Of a stretch of 64,000 nt of DNA, positions 25,886 through 34,736 are shown piece after piece. The stretch's first letter is position 1; each line of letters begins with the position of its first letter. The notes under the pieces are model-generated. The model was not told the origin of the DNA. It did no database searches and saw nothing but the letters and a program-made list of their open reading frames with translations. The stretch comes from Belnapia sp. F-4-1 (lineage in GTDB: Bacteria > Pseudomonadota > Alphaproteobacteria > Acetobacterales > Acetobacteraceae): the NCBI RefSeq assembly GCF_000802185.1, contig NZ_KN676113.1, positions 1,142,372 through 1,206,371 on the forward strand, in the 5' to 3' direction. The position numbers and the translations under genes are program-made.

Positions 25886-26719
25886 TTATTCCTTGCAGCG
25901 CATCCGGACGACGCCGGTGTTGTCGACCAGCACGGCGCCCTGGCTCATCATCGTGTTGACGAAATGCGCGGCGCGGTCACCGTGCCAGGTGACGTCGGTG
26001 GAGATCTCCGCCGCCGCAGCATGGCCCACCGCGGTCTTGTGGAAGAAGTAGCAGTAGCGCAGCGCGCCGTTCTTGGTCAGGCCGCTATGCGGCATCCAGA
26101 TGGCGCCGAGCCAGCGCTTCGCCTGCGTGCCCTTCCAGGGCAGCTCGTCCGGGCCCATATACTGGGTGTTGGCGAATTCCTGGATGGTCAGCAGCTCGCT
26201 CCACTGCTTCCAGCCGACGACGGCGAAGCGGTTGCCGTCATCCGGCACATCCGCGTTGCCGAGCGCCTGGAAGGCGAGCAGCACCTTGGCGCGCGTCATG
26301 CCGTCATTGTCGGTTTCACCCGTGTTCGTGCCGATTGCCTCGTTGGTGGCGGAATCGAGGGCGGAGATGATCAGCTCGTCGGTCTTGCGGCCGAGGGCGT
26401 AGGCGCCGGCATTCGCCACCACCGCACGCTCGTCGATATTGGTCTTCAGCTCGTCCATCCGGTCGACCCAGTCGCCGGCGTAGTAGTCCTGCAGGAAGCA
26501 CTCGACATTGGTGTGGTCGATGTTCATCACCGGCACGACGCCGTTGCGCGCCTTGGCGGCGGCGGTGCCGCGGCCGACCTTTTGGAAGACGGTGGAGGCG
26601 CCGCGCACCTCGGACTTGCTGCGCACCAGCGGGCGCAGCTTGCTGCCCTGGCGCTGATAGGCTTCCTGAACCTCGGCTTCGTACTGCTTGATGAAGGCCT
26701 GGTCGATGGAGCTGGACAT
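25886..26719 (-). CDS. Phage major capsid protein (podovirus-type)
   Basis: A 277-residue protein starting MSSSIDQAFIKQYEAEVQ. Features of compact podovirus capsid proteins are visible: the helix then KLRPLVRSKSEVRGASTVFQKVG, MNIDHTNVECFLQDYYAGDWVDRMDE near residue 70, and an HK97-like acidic and aromatic core. The reading frame is intact. It sits between the scaffold and tail-adaptor genes and is flanked by hairpins on both sides. Confidence 0.78.
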   Translation of the reverse strand: MSSSIDQAFIKQYEAEVQEAYQRQGSKLRPLVRSKSEVRGASTVFQKVGRGTAAAKARNGVVPVMNIDHTNVECFLQDYYAGDWVDRMDELKTNIDERAVVANAGAYALGRKTDELIISALDSATNEAIGTNTGETDNDGMTRAKVLLAFQALGNADVPDDGNRFAVVGWKQWSELLTIQEFANTQYMGPDELPWKGTQAKRWLGAIWMPHSGLTKNGALRYCYFFHKTAVGHAAAAEISTDVTWHGDRAAHFVNTMMSQGAVLVDNTGVVRMRCKE

Positions 26720-26810
26720 GGTCTGCCCTTCGCTTGGAGGTCGGTGGAAAGGCCGCGCCGATGCGGTTTGCCCCGCTTGCGGGACCGCCTGGGCATGGCA
26801 CGCCGCGGCT

Positions 26811-26831
26811 CCGCCCGCTGGATGCGGGCGG
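26811..26831 (-). terminator. Hairpin between scaffold and capsid genes
   Basis: CCGCCCGC (26811-26818) pairs perfectly with GCGGGCGG (26824-26831) around a five-base loop. There is no U tract, so it may act in RNA processing or stability rather than termination. Confidence 0.3.
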
Positions 26832-26861
26832 GGTTGTTCGCGACGGAAAAGGGTTTGGGGC

Positions 26862-27587
26862 TTACTGGCCGACGAGGCGGCGGAAGCCCTCGGTCACGCG
26901 TGTGACGAAGGCCGGCTCGCGCGTCCGCCAGTAGCGCGGGTCACGCATCATGGCGCGCAGCTCGGCCTCGCTCTCGCCGGGCGGCGTCACGCCCTCGCGG
27001 GAGAGGCCAGGCTCGCCGCCCTGCATCATCCGCTCGAGCGCGAGCACGCCCTCGGCGGTGGAGGAGAGCGCGGCATAGACCGGCGCAGGGAGCTTCGCCT
27101 TGCCCCAGGCGGAAAGCTGCGCGGCCATGGCCTTGAAGCGCTCCTCACCGCCGAAATGCGCGGCGAGTTTCTCACGCTGGCGATTGGCCTCGAACTCGGC
27201 GGCGGCCTCGGCGATCAGCGGCAGCAGGCGCTCGGCGGCGAGGTCGTAGACCAGCTGCGCCTGACCAGGGGTGAAATGCGCGGCGTGCAATCGGTTGTTC
27301 ACCTCGGCATCGGCGCAACAGAGGTCGTGCGGCGGGGTGATCTCGTAGCCGTCGGGCGAGTCGGGGATGCCCATCGCCTGGCGGAAGCGCAGGATGTCAT
27401 CCGGCGCCGCATCCGCGCCGGGCGGGGCGGCGCGCTGCGAGAGGCGGCGCTCCAGCTCGCGGTAGGATTTCAGCAGCGCCTCGGTGCGCAGCGTGCCGGT
27501 TTCGGCATCCCAGAATTTCTCCGGCACATCGGCCGGGCGCGCCGGCAGCGCGGCATCCTCGGCAGGCTGCAACAGATCCTCGGGCAT
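26862..27587 (-). CDS. Phage capsid assembly scaffolding protein
   Basis: A 241-residue acidic, helical protein starting MPEDLLQPAEDAALP. The block PEKFWDAETGTLRTEALLKSYRELERRL followed by a PDSPDGYEI motif is typical of scaffolding proteins that lie between portal and capsid genes. The C-terminal helix with basic residues (FVTRVTEGFRRLVG) fits a capsid-binding end. Confidence 0.7.
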   Translation of the reverse strand: MPEDLLQPAEDAALPARPADVPEKFWDAETGTLRTEALLKSYRELERRLSQRAAPPGADAAPDDILRFRQAMGIPDSPDGYEITPPHDLCCADAEVNNRLHAAHFTPGQAQLVYDLAAERLLPLIAEAAAEFEANRQREKLAAHFGGEERFKAMAAQLSAWGKAKLPAPVYAALSSTAEGVLALERMMQGGEPGLSREGVTPPGESEAELRAMMRDPRYWRTREPAFVTRVTEGFRRLVGQ

Positions 27588-27594
27588 ACTCGGG

Positions 27595-29013
27595 TCACTC
27601 CCGGTTGGAGGGGGTTGGGACAGGCGCCAGCACCTCGGCGGGGGCGCCGAGGGTGCGGGCCAGCCAGCGGGTCGCCGCCGCGGCATCGACCTGCCGGGCG
27701 GCCTCGCCGCCGAGCTGGCCGACCGCCTGGAGGAAGAGCAGCGTGTTCGCCGCATCGGCCCGGCCCTGGATGCGGGCGAGCGGGCTTTCGTAGCGCAGCG
27801 CTACCTCCCGCCCGTCGAGCAGCAGTGGGGGGATCGCGCCGCGGCGGCCGAGGATGCCGAGGCAGCGGGTGACGAGCGGCGTCAGCAGCTCGGTCTGCAG
27901 CCGGCCATAGGTGGCGCCGAGCAGGCGGGCGGTCTGCGCGCTGCGTTCCAGAACCTCGGTCGCCGTCATCGTGCCGGCCTGCATCGCGCCGAGCCGGTCG
28001 GCGAGCAGCGCGCCGCGGATGCGGGTGCGGAGGTCCTGGAGGACCAGCTGCGAGACGTCGAAATTGCCGGGCGCCGCGAGCGGCGTCAGCCCGGCGCTGC
28101 CCGGGGCGCGGGGGATGATGGCGCCGGGGACGAGCTTCACCGTCGCCGGGTTCAGCACGCCATCATCCTCGGCCTGCCAAATCCCCGTGGCGGCGATCGA
28201 GGCGTTCTTGAGGACGAGTTCCACCACTTTGTTGGCGGTGCGGATGTCGGGCAGCGCCTTCATCACCGGGCCGCGGCCATAAAGCTCGCCCGGCACCTTC
28301 AGCCAGCGGAAGGCGATGCAGGGGCTTTCGTGGAAGCGCCCTTCCGCCAGCAGCAGCGGCCGGCCGGGATCGGCGGTGAGGATCGCCGCATAGCCCGTGC
28401 CGCCGCGCTCGGACCAGAGCGCCTCGAGCAGCGGCAGGGGCGTGGCGTCGCTGCCCGCGCGCTCCAGCTCCGGCGGCGCCCCGGGGAAGCGGGCGCGGAT
28501 CTGGCCCGGCGTCAGCCGCGCCTGGCGGTAGATGGTGTCGAGCCGGCCGTCCGGCCCTTCCTCCAGCACCGCGCTCCGCAGCGGCAGCGCGGCGAAGCGG
28601 AAGGCGGAGGGCTCGCCAAGCGGGGCCTCCTCCACCAGCAGCACGCCGGTGCCGGTGACGACCAGCTCGACGAAGGCCTGGTGCATTTCGACCGCGAAGT
28701 TGGAGCGGTCGAAATGCCCCTGCAGCGTCGCGGCGGCATCCTCCAGCGCCTCGGCCATGGCGCGGCCGGCCTCGCCCTCGGCGTGGGGCCGGGCGGGGGA
28801 GAGGCCGAACCAGCGCGACCAGGGCGGGGTCAGCTCGGCGAGCAGCGAGGCGGCGAGCTGCTCGGCCGCATCCGCCGCCGTCGCGTCGAACAGGGCGCCG
28901 CCCTGGCCGATGGGGGGCAGCACATGGGCGTAGCAATCCTGCCAAACCGGCTCCAGCGGGCGGCGGCGGTCGAGCGCGGCCTGGTGGCGGGCGAGGATCT
29001 CCTCGGCGGTCAT
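27595..29013 (-). CDS. Phage portal/head-tail connector protein, T7 gp8-like
   Basis: A 472-residue protein. The family features are visible: an N-terminal helix with WQDCYAHVLPP near residue 25, DATAADAAEQLAASLLAELTPPWSRWFGL near 45, and the FRWLKVPGELYGRGPVMKALPDIRTANKVVE block near 240 that characterises T7-type connectors. The frame is complete. It forms the vertex that the terminase docks to. Confidence 0.85.
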   Translation of the reverse strand: MTAEEILARHQAALDRRRPLEPVWQDCYAHVLPPIGQGGALFDATAADAAEQLAASLLAELTPPWSRWFGLSPARPHAEGEAGRAMAEALEDAAATLQGHFDRSNFAVEMHQAFVELVVTGTGVLLVEEAPLGEPSAFRFAALPLRSAVLEEGPDGRLDTIYRQARLTPGQIRARFPGAPPELERAGSDATPLPLLEALWSERGGTGYAAILTADPGRPLLLAEGRFHESPCIAFRWLKVPGELYGRGPVMKALPDIRTANKVVELVLKNASIAATGIWQAEDDGVLNPATVKLVPGAIIPRAPGSAGLTPLAAPGNFDVSQLVLQDLRTRIRGALLADRLGAMQAGTMTATEVLERSAQTARLLGATYGRLQTELLTPLVTRCLGILGRRGAIPPLLLDGREVALRYESPLARIQGRADAANTLLFLQAVGQLGGEAARQVDAAAATRWLARTLGAPAEVLAPVPTPSNRE

Positions 29014-29018
29014 CGGCG

Positions 29019-29249
29019 CTACTCCCCGAGCAGGGATTTGCGGGCCACCGCCGGCAGCGGCGCCAGCACGCCGCGGTCGGAGGTGGCGATGGTGCCCTCC
29101 AGGCCGCGCCGCGAGCGGGCCTGCGACTCGACCTCCGCGGCCTGCTGGGCCTGGACTGGGGTTGGCGCCACGGCCACCGGCGCGGGCGCCGGGGGCGGCG
29201 CGACGATCACCGGCTTCGGGGCACGGAACAGGCCACCTATGCGCGTCAC
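29019..29249 (-). CDS. Small phage protein with RKSLLGE C-terminus
   Basis: A 76-residue protein: a Pro/Ala-rich N-terminus and a C-terminal block SRRGLEGTIATSDRGVL...RKSLLGE. Small proteins with this kind of tail occur next to connector genes in podoviruses. Function is unknown. It follows a terminator-like hairpin and probably begins the structural transcript. Confidence 0.6.
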   Translation of the reverse strand: MTRIGGLFRAPKPVIVAPPPAPAPVAVAPTPVQAQQAAEVESQARSRRGLEGTIATSDRGVLAPLPAVARKSLLGE

Positions 29250-29287
29250 CTCGGGTTCTGGGAGTGCGGGAGCGATCCGGGGCCCGA

Positions 29288-29326
29288 AAAGGCCACGGGC
29301 CCGATCCGTGAGGACCGGGCCCGTGG
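29288..29326 (-). terminator. Terminator downstream of the early phage genes
   Basis: An 11-bp perfect stem, CCACGGGCCCG (29293-29303) with CGGGCCCGTGG (29316-29326), followed on the minus strand by CCTTTTC. It separates the two leader genes from the structural block. Confidence 0.55.
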
Positions 29327-29385
29327 AAGTCGGGGGGATCGGGAGGAGGCCAGCGGGCGCAACTCGCCCGTTGACGAGGGATGTT

Positions 29386-29826
29386 CTACTCCGCAGCCGA
29401 CGCGGATGTCAAGACATTTTTCCTAGTACCCAGCATTTTATTCAAAAAACGAAACAAACCCAGCGGTGTCATTGCGAAGGGCGCATTGCCGCCCAGCACG
29501 GCCCGGCAGAGCGCCACGCAGGAATAGGGCGCGAGCGGCGGCAGGCGCCGAGCCCGCGGCTCGCCGGGCAGGAAGGGGCCGAGCACCAGCAGCCCCGCCC
29601 GCCGGTAGAAACCCGGCAGGTCGAAGCCCAGCGGCAGGCCGAGGCGCGAGACCACCAGCCGCCCGGTCAGCGGGTCGAGCACCGTCCAGCCCGTCTCGTC
29701 GGCGAGCGCGGCGAAGCAGTGGCGGAAGCCCGGCCGCAGCAGGCGCAGCCAGGGCTGGTCCGCACCATCGCCGAAGACGATGAAGACCTGCTGCGCCGTC
29801 GCCCGCCGATGCGCCGCGCGGATCAC
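29386..29826 (-). CDS. Phage-associated protein of unknown function, possible papain-like fold
   Basis: A 146-residue protein from the GTG at 29826, overlapping the preceding stop (GTGA). The order RHCFAALADETGWTVLDP then PYSCVALCRAVLG puts a His, an Asp and a Cys in an arrangement reminiscent of permuted papain-like phage proteins. The last 25 codons are AT-richer than the surroundings. Function is not established. Confidence 0.55.
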   Translation of the reverse strand: MIRAAHRRATAQQVFIVFGDGADQPWLRLLRPGFRHCFAALADETGWTVLDPLTGRLVVSRLGLPLGFDLPGFYRRAGLLVLGPFLPGEPRARRLPPLAPYSCVALCRAVLGGNAPFAMTPLGLFRFLNKMLGTRKNVLTSASAAE

Positions 29827-30251
29827 GCGCCGGCGCCCGGGAAGCCGAGGATGTCGGCAGGTTTGATGACAGGCAAAGGACCGGTGACGATGCCCTTCAC
29901 CCGCAGCGGCCAGTCGAGCCGGCGCATCGCCTCGTTCCACAGCCGCCAGTCGCCCGCCTCGCGCGGCCGGGTCGGGTCGGGCGCCTCGCCGCGCTCGCCC
30001 CAGATGCGCATGATGCGCGCGTGCTGGAGATCGATGCGGCGCTGGCGGTAGAGCCGGTCGAGGCAGCGGACCACGTCGTCCGGCTCGCAGGGGCGGGCGA
30101 CCAGGCCGGCGCCGGAGACGATGCGGGCGCCGTCATGACGGGCGATGAGCGCGGACATGGTCCAGAACCAGGCCTCCTCGACACTGTGGAAGGGCTGCTC
30201 GCGCGCCTCGGCGAGGCGGCTGGGGGCGCGGCTGGTCTGAAGGCTCGGCAT
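29823..30251 (-). CDS. First gene of the virion cassette, unknown function
   Basis: A 142-residue protein. The segment EEAWFWTMSALIARHDGARIVSGAG and the DDVVRCLDRLYRQRRID block look conserved-type, and I recall similar proteins in alphaproteobacterial phage-like islands, but assign no function. The ATG has GAGAGG nine bases upstream. A LexA-type box lies 27-41 bases before the start. Confidence 0.6.
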   Translation of the reverse strand: MPSLQTSRAPSRLAEAREQPFHSVEEAWFWTMSALIARHDGARIVSGAGLVARPCEPDDVVRCLDRLYRQRRIDLQHARIMRIWGERGEAPDPTRPREAGDWRLWNEAMRRLDWPLRVKGIVTGPLPVIKPADILGFPGAGA

Positions 30252-30277
30252 GGGGATTTTCCTCTCTGCTCCGACCG

Positions 30278-30292
30278 GAACATTCCGGGAAC
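30278..30292 (-). promoter_or_regulatory. LexA-type SOS box, GTTC-N7-GTTC
   Basis: On the minus strand the sequence is GTTCCCGGAATGTTC, a perfect match to the alphaproteobacterial LexA consensus GTTC-N7-GTTC. It lies 27-41 bases upstream of the ATG of the first cassette gene, where it could block its promoter. An inverted repeat CCGGAA-CA-TTCCGG overlaps it (30275-30288). Confidence 0.65.
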
Positions 30293-30387
30293 GTAAGGCC
30301 TTGTCCCGCTGGATCGCAAGAGAAAATAAAGGAAAATTCGCCTATTGATCTTAGTCCCAAGACCTAGGATGTTATGCCCATGAGGAA

Positions 30388-30417
30388 CCCCATATCTGGC
30401 GCCCCATGTCTGGCGCC
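30388..30417. repeat. Imperfect 14-bp direct repeat before the S24 repressor, candidate operator
   Basis: CCCCATATCTGGCGCC (30388-30403) and CCCCATGTCTGGCGCC (30402-30417) differ at one base and are offset by 14 bases. A third partial copy, ATCTGGCGCG, lies at 30450-30459 inside the repressor gene start. Their position between the divergent genes suggests operator sites. Confidence 0.45.
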
Positions 30418-30434
30418 TGGGCCGAGGCCATGCC

Positions 30435-31079
30435 GTGACGCATGAGGAGATCTGGCGCGCGCTTGATGCGCTGGCCGCCGAGAACGGGCTCTCGGCCTCC
30501 GGCTTGGCGCGCAAAGCCGGGCTCGACGCCACCGCCTTCAACCCCTCCAAGCGCATCGGCGCCGATGGCCGCGCCCGCTGGCCCTCCACCGAAAGCCTTG
30601 CCAAGGTCCTCGCGGCGACAGGCACCGGGATGGCGGATTTCGCCGCCCTCGTCACCGGCATGGCCGCCCTGCCCCGCGCCCGCGGCGTGCTCGGCCGGCG
30701 CATCCCACTAATCGGCCTCGCCCAGGCCGGCGGCGAAGGCTATTTCGACGATGGCGGCTTCCCCGTTGGCGGCGGCTGGGACGAGATCGGCCTGCCCGAT
30801 ATCGGCGACCCGCATGCCTATGCGCTGGAGATCTCCGGTGAGAGCATGGAGCCAGTCTTCCGCGACGGGGACATGGTCATCGTTTCCCCCGGCGCGCCCA
30901 TCCGCCGTGGCGACCGCGTGGTGGTCCGCACCCAGAAGGGCGAGGTGATGGCGAAGGAGCTGAAGCGCCAATCAGCCCGGCGCGTCGACCTGCGCAGCCT
31001 GAACCCGGCGCATCCGGACTACACCTTCGACCTCGCCGAGCTGAACTGGATGCACCGGATCGTCTGGAGCAGCCAGTAG
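30435..31079 (+). CDS. S24-family phage-type repressor with autoprotease domain
   Basis: A 214-residue protein: an N-terminal helix-turn-helix-like region (WRALDALAAENGLSASGLARKAGLDATAFNPSKR) and a C-terminal LexA/CI peptidase domain. The catalytic dyad is visible: Ser137 in SGESMEP and Lys174 in VMAKELK. An Ala98-Gly99 pair in LAQAGGEGYF could be the RecA-stimulated cleavage site. The start is a GTG. It is divergent from the virion cassette and is the obvious candidate for its control. It ends 10 bases from the truncated mprF. Confidence 0.82.
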   Translation: MTHEEIWRALDALAAENGLSASGLARKAGLDATAFNPSKRIGADGRARWPSTESLAKVLAATGTGMADFAALVTGMAALPRARGVLGRRIPLIGLAQAGGEGYFDDGGFPVGGGWDEIGLPDIGDPHAYALEISGESMEPVFRDGDMVIVSPGAPIRRGDRVVVRTQKGEVMAKELKRQSARRVDLRSLNPAHPDYTFDLAELNWMHRIVWSSQ

Positions 31080-31089
31080 CGGCGAGGCA

Positions 31090-33015
31090 TCACGCCTCGC
31101 GCGGCAACAGCTCCCGCAGCTTCGCCAGGTCCCGCTCGGCCCGCAGCGCCAGGTAGCGGGGTCCCTCGCCGAGCGAGACTGCGACCAAGCCGATATCGCC
31201 ATAGACCCGCAGAAAATCGGGCCCCACGCGCCAGAAGGCCGGGTCGACCCCCGCCCGTTCGCAAAGGTCGCGGAAGCGCCAGATGGCGGAGATGGCGTCC
31301 CGCCGGTCCCCTGCCGGGTCGCCGAGCGCCAGCCAGACACCGTCCCGCTTCAGGAAGGCGAAGCCTGCCCGCTCCGCCTCGCCGAAGACCGCGCCATCCG
31401 CCTCGGCCGGGGCGAGGGCGCCGAGCGAGGCGAGCCGCGCCCGCACCCCTGACTCCCAAACCAGCGGCCGGAAGCGCGCCGGCCGCAGCAGCCGCACCAT
31501 GGCGAAGAGCAGCAGCACCCCGGTCAGCCCCACGGTGAAGCGCAGGCTGTCCGGCGCCAGGGGCGACATCGCCACCGTCCACCAACTCTCATCCGCCACC
31601 CTTCCGCCATAGGCGATGAGGGCGAGGGTGATGCCGGAGGCCGTCACCGCCAGCAGCGGCACCAGCGCTTGGGGCGAGAGCGGCTCCCGGGCCAGCCGGC
31701 TGTCGCGGTAGAAGGCCTGGCGCAGCGCCGCCACCAGCACGGCGAGCAGCAGGAAGGCGCACCAGAGCCACCAGGCCTCGCCCCGCAGCCAGGCGATGCC
31801 GGCGCCATTCACCAGCAGGAAGAGGGTGAAGCCCCAGGCAATGGTCAGCCGCCGCAGCAGCCCATAGGCCATCACCAGCAGCAGCGAGCCGACGACTGAG
31901 GCGGCGAAATGCGATGCCAGCGCGGCGATGTGGCCGGCCCATTCCTCAAGGATCGTGCCCTTGGTCGGCAGTGCCCCGAGAAAGACCAGCAGGGCGCCGG
32001 CCAGCGCGACCAGCGAGGCGATGGCCGGCACCTCCAGCGCATCCGTCCCGCGCCCGAAGGCGCTCATCCGCTGCAGCACCGCCCGCCGCTGGCCGAGCTC
32101 GAAGGAGACGAAGAGCCCGCCGGCGATGAAGAGCGGGATGATGTAGTAGTAAAGCCGGAAGACCAGCAGCGCCCCCACCACCTCCGGCGCCGGCATGTAG
32201 GGTTGCAGGCCGAGCAGTATGGCGCCGTCGAAGACGCCGAGGCCGCCGGGCACGCTGGCCGCGATGCCGACCGCGTAGGAGGCGAGGTAGATGCCGACGA
32301 AGCGGAGGAAGGTCAGCCCTTCCGCCTGCGGCAGCAGCGTGTAGAAGATCGCCGCCGTCATCGCCACGTCGACGGTGGCGAGCAGCGTCTGCATCAGCGC
32401 CATGCGCGGGCTCGGCAGGTCGATCTCGTATTTCAGGATGCGCACATGCCGCCGGAAGCGGCTCAGCACCACATAGGTGCCGACGATGCCCCAGAGCGGC
32501 AGCGCCAGCGCCTGCAAGGCCCAGCGCGGCATGGTGCTGCCGAAGAAGGGCACCACCTCCGGCTCGAACATCAGCACGAGGCCGCCGAGCGCCATGCCGC
32601 CGAGGCCAAAGGTGAGGCTGGTGAAGCCCACCACCTTGGCGATCTCGAGCGGCGTCAGCCCCCAGGCGGAGTAGAGCCGGTAGCGCACCGCAGCCCCCGA
32701 TACGGCGGCGAAGCCAAGGTTGTGCGCCAGCGAATAGCCGCAGAAGGAGGCGAGCAGCGATTTCGGCCAGGAGACCGGCCGCCCGGCATAGCTCGACCCC
32801 AGCTTGTCATAGGCCGCCAGCACCAGATAGGCGACGACGGTAAGGCCGCCCGCCATCCACAAGGCGCCCACGGTGAGCTTGCCCATCGCTTCGCGGATTT
32901 CCGCGACCGAGAGGCCACGGAACTCCTTCTGCACCACATAGAGCGCACCGACGAGCAGCACGAGGCCGAACACCGTCGCCCCATGCCGGCGGAGCCAGGC
33001 CAGCGTTCCGGACAC
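31090..33015 (-). CDS. mprF: MprF-like phosphatidylglycerol flippase/lysyltransferase with shortened C-terminus
   Basis: A 641-residue protein. About 14 hydrophobic helices precede the C-terminal domain, with the flippase signatures [38 protein letters not shown] and [16 protein letters not shown]. MprF proteins are normally about 840-880 residues with a tandem GNAT-like synthase; here only about 130 residues follow the last helix ([16 protein letters not shown] to the stop), so roughly the second half of the synthase is missing. The GTG start overlaps the lysK stop by one base (TAGTG), coupling it to the source of Lys-tRNA. Lysyl transfer is doubtful. Confidence 0.8.
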   Translation of the reverse strand: MSGTLAWLRRHGATVFGLVLLVGALYVVQKEFRGLSVAEIREAMGKLTVGALWMAGGLTVVAYLVLAAYDKLGSSYAGRPVSWPKSLLASFCGYSLAHNLGFAAVSGAAVRYRLYSAWGLTPLEIAKVVGFTSLTFGLGGMALGGLVLMFEPEVVPFFGSTMPRWALQALALPLWGIVGTYVVLSRFRRHVRILKYEIDLPSPRMALMQTLLATVDVAMTAAIFYTLLPQAEGLTFLRFVGIYLASYAVGIAASVPGGLGVFDGAILLGLQPYMPAPEVVGALLVFRLYYYIIPLFIAGGLFVSFELGQRRAVLQRMSAFGRGTDALEVPAIASLVALAGALLVFLGALPTKGTILEEWAGHIAALASHFAASVVGSLLLVMAYGLLRRLTIAWGFTLFLLVNGAGIAWLRGEAWWLWCAFLLLAVLVAALRQAFYRDSRLAREPLSPQALVPLLAVTASGITLALIAYGGRVADESWWTVAMSPLAPDSLRFTVGLTGVLLLFAMVRLLRPARFRPLVWESGVRARLASLGALAPAEADGAVFGEAERAGFAFLKRDGVWLALGDPAGDRRDAISAIWRFRDLCERAGVDPAFWRVGPDFLRVYGDIGLVAVSLGEGPRYLALRAERDLAKLRELLPREA

Positions 33016-34586
33016 TAGGCTGCAATCTCCCGCACCAGCGCCGCCTCAATCAGCCCGATCGTGCCCGGGATGCCGTAAAGCGCAACGAAGCCGCCGAAGC
33101 GCGGCCCCTCCTGCTGGCCAAGCAGCACCTGGTAGAGGCAGGAGAACCAGTCGCGCAGGCTGGCGAATTCATGCCGCTTGCCGACCTCGTAGAGCAACGC
33201 CTGGATCGCCTCGGCATCGCTCTCGGCCGGCAGAGCGCGCAGCGCGGCCAGCAAATCCTCCAACGCGCCACGCTCCACCGCGCTTGGCGCCCGGTGGCGC
33301 TTCTGCGGGGCGACGAAGTCGCGGTAATAGGCGACGGCATGCTCGGCGAGGCGGGCAAGCATCGGGTGGCTCTCGGCGGTGACGCCCGGCGCATATTTGC
33401 CAATGAAGCCCCAGAGGATCTCCGGCCCCTCGGCATTCACCACGCTGGCGAGGTTCAGCAGCATGGCGAAGGAGATCGGCGAGCCGGGATCGTTGCTGCT
33501 GCCGCCATGGATGTGCCAGGCCGGGTTGGTGCCGTCCGGTGCCGCCTTCAGCTTCTCGAGATTGGCGAGATAGTCGTCTACTGCGCGCGGGATGACATCG
33601 AAGAACAGCCGCTTCGCCCGCTGCGGCTGGCCGTACATGAACTGCGCCAGGCTCTCCGGCGGGGCGTAGCGCAGCCATTCGTCGATGGTCAGGCCGTTGC
33701 CCTTCGACTTGCTGATCTTTCCCCCGGTCTCGTCGAGGAACAACTCGTAGGTGAAGCCGACCGGCGGCTGCCCGCCGAGGACGCGGCAGATCTGTCCGGA
33801 GAGCCGTACGCTGTCGATCAGGTCCTTGCCCGACATCTCGTAGTCGACGCCGAGCGCGTACCAGCGGAGCGCCCAGTCGGCCTTCCATTGCGCCTTGCAA
33901 TGGCCGCCGGTGATGCGGGTGCCGTGGCGCTTACCCGTCTCGGGGTCGGTCCAGACCAGCAGGTCCTCGGCCGGGCGGACTTCCTCCATCGGCACCTGCA
34001 TGACGAGGCCGGTCTCGGGATGGATCGGCAGGAAGGGCGAGTAGGTGGCGCGGCGGTCTGGGCCGAGGGTCGGCAAGATGACCCCCCTAACCTCCTCGTG
34101 CCGCTCCGCCATGCGCAGCAGCGCCGCGTCGAACCGGCCGGAGCGGTAGTAGTCGGTCGAGGAGGCGAACTCGTAGTCGAAGCCGAAGGCGTCGAGGAAG
34201 GCCTGCAGCCGGGCGTTGTTGTGCGCTCCGAAGCTGTCATGCGTGCCGAAGGGGTCCGGGATGGCGGTCAGCGGCCGGCCGAGATACCCGGTCAGCATCT
34301 CCTTGTTCGGAACGTTGTCCGGCACCTTCCTGAGGCCGTCCATGTCGTCCGAGAAGGCCAGCAGCCGGGCGGGCAGCCGGGTCATCCGCTCGAAGGCGCG
34401 CCGCACCCAGGTCGTGCGCGCCACCTCGCCGAAGGTGCCGATATGCGGCAGGCCGGAAGGTCCGTAGCCCGTCTCGAAGAGGGCGCTGCCCTCCGGCTTC
34501 GGCGCCGCGGCCAGCCGGTCGGCGACCTTGGCGGCTTCCTCGAAGGGCCAGGCCTTGACGGTGCGGAGGGATGGATCGGCGCTCAT
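33015..34586 (-). CDS. lysK: Class I lysyl-tRNA synthetase
   Basis: A 523-residue archaeal-type class I LysRS, the form found in many alphaproteobacteria. HIGH is GLPHIGTF near residue 45 and KMSKS is [10 protein letters not shown] near 292. It charges tRNA-Lys in the cytosol. The ATG at 34586 (MSADPSLR) gives the family N-terminus; a 16-codon upstream extension looks random. It is co-transcribed with the mprF-like gene, which would use its product. Confidence 0.95.
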   Translation of the reverse strand: MSADPSLRTVKAWPFEEAAKVADRLAAAPKPEGSALFETGYGPSGLPHIGTFGEVARTTWVRRAFERMTRLPARLLAFSDDMDGLRKVPDNVPNKEMLTGYLGRPLTAIPDPFGTHDSFGAHNNARLQAFLDAFGFDYEFASSTDYYRSGRFDAALLRMAERHEEVRGVILPTLGPDRRATYSPFLPIHPETGLVMQVPMEEVRPAEDLLVWTDPETGKRHGTRITGGHCKAQWKADWALRWYALGVDYEMSGKDLIDSVRLSGQICRVLGGQPPVGFTYELFLDETGGKISKSKGNGLTIDEWLRYAPPESLAQFMYGQPQRAKRLFFDVIPRAVDDYLANLEKLKAAPDGTNPAWHIHGGSSNDPGSPISFAMLLNLASVVNAEGPEILWGFIGKYAPGVTAESHPMLARLAEHAVAYYRDFVAPQKRHRAPSAVERGALEDLLAALRALPAESDAEAIQALLYEVGKRHEFASLRDWFSCLYQVLLGQQEGPRFGGFVALYGIPGTIGLIEAALVREIAA

Positions 34587-34736
34587 GCAGGGCAGATGGC
34601 AGGGGGCGGCGATGCGGTCAACGCAGGACACCACACCCGATGCATGGCTGCCCGGCGGCCGGCGAGGCCAAGTCCTTGTAGAATTGGCAACTCCCCTGCG
34701 CTAAGCGGGCAAGGTTGCACAGGAGTGAAAGGTGCC

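Larger units (their letters stand above)
17786..30251 (-). mobile_element. Compact podovirus (T7-like) virion cassette without integrase or replication genes
   Basis: About 12.5 kb, nearly all on the minus strand. Transcription order is two small phage proteins, a small RKSLLGE-tailed protein, portal, scaffold, capsid, tail tube A, tail tube B, internal virion protein, tail spike, small terminase candidate, large terminase, holin-like protein and cell wall hydrolase. No integrase, DNA or RNA polymerase, primase or nuclease gene is present, and no attachment repeat or target tRNA is seen at either end. A LexA-type box lies before the first gene and an S24 repressor is divergent from it. It is either a defective prophage remnant or a domesticated particle/gene transfer agent. 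Confidence 0.8.

Noticed and set aside
29019-29249. Pro/Ala-rich 76-residue gene as a random frame
   Set aside because: Kept as a real gene: its conserved-type C-terminus, position beside the connector and minus-strand coupling support it.
17700-31200. Attachment sites or a tRNA target for the phage-like island
   Set aside because: By eye I see no matching direct repeats and no tRNA gene at either boundary. A computed repeat search would be needed to exclude short ones.
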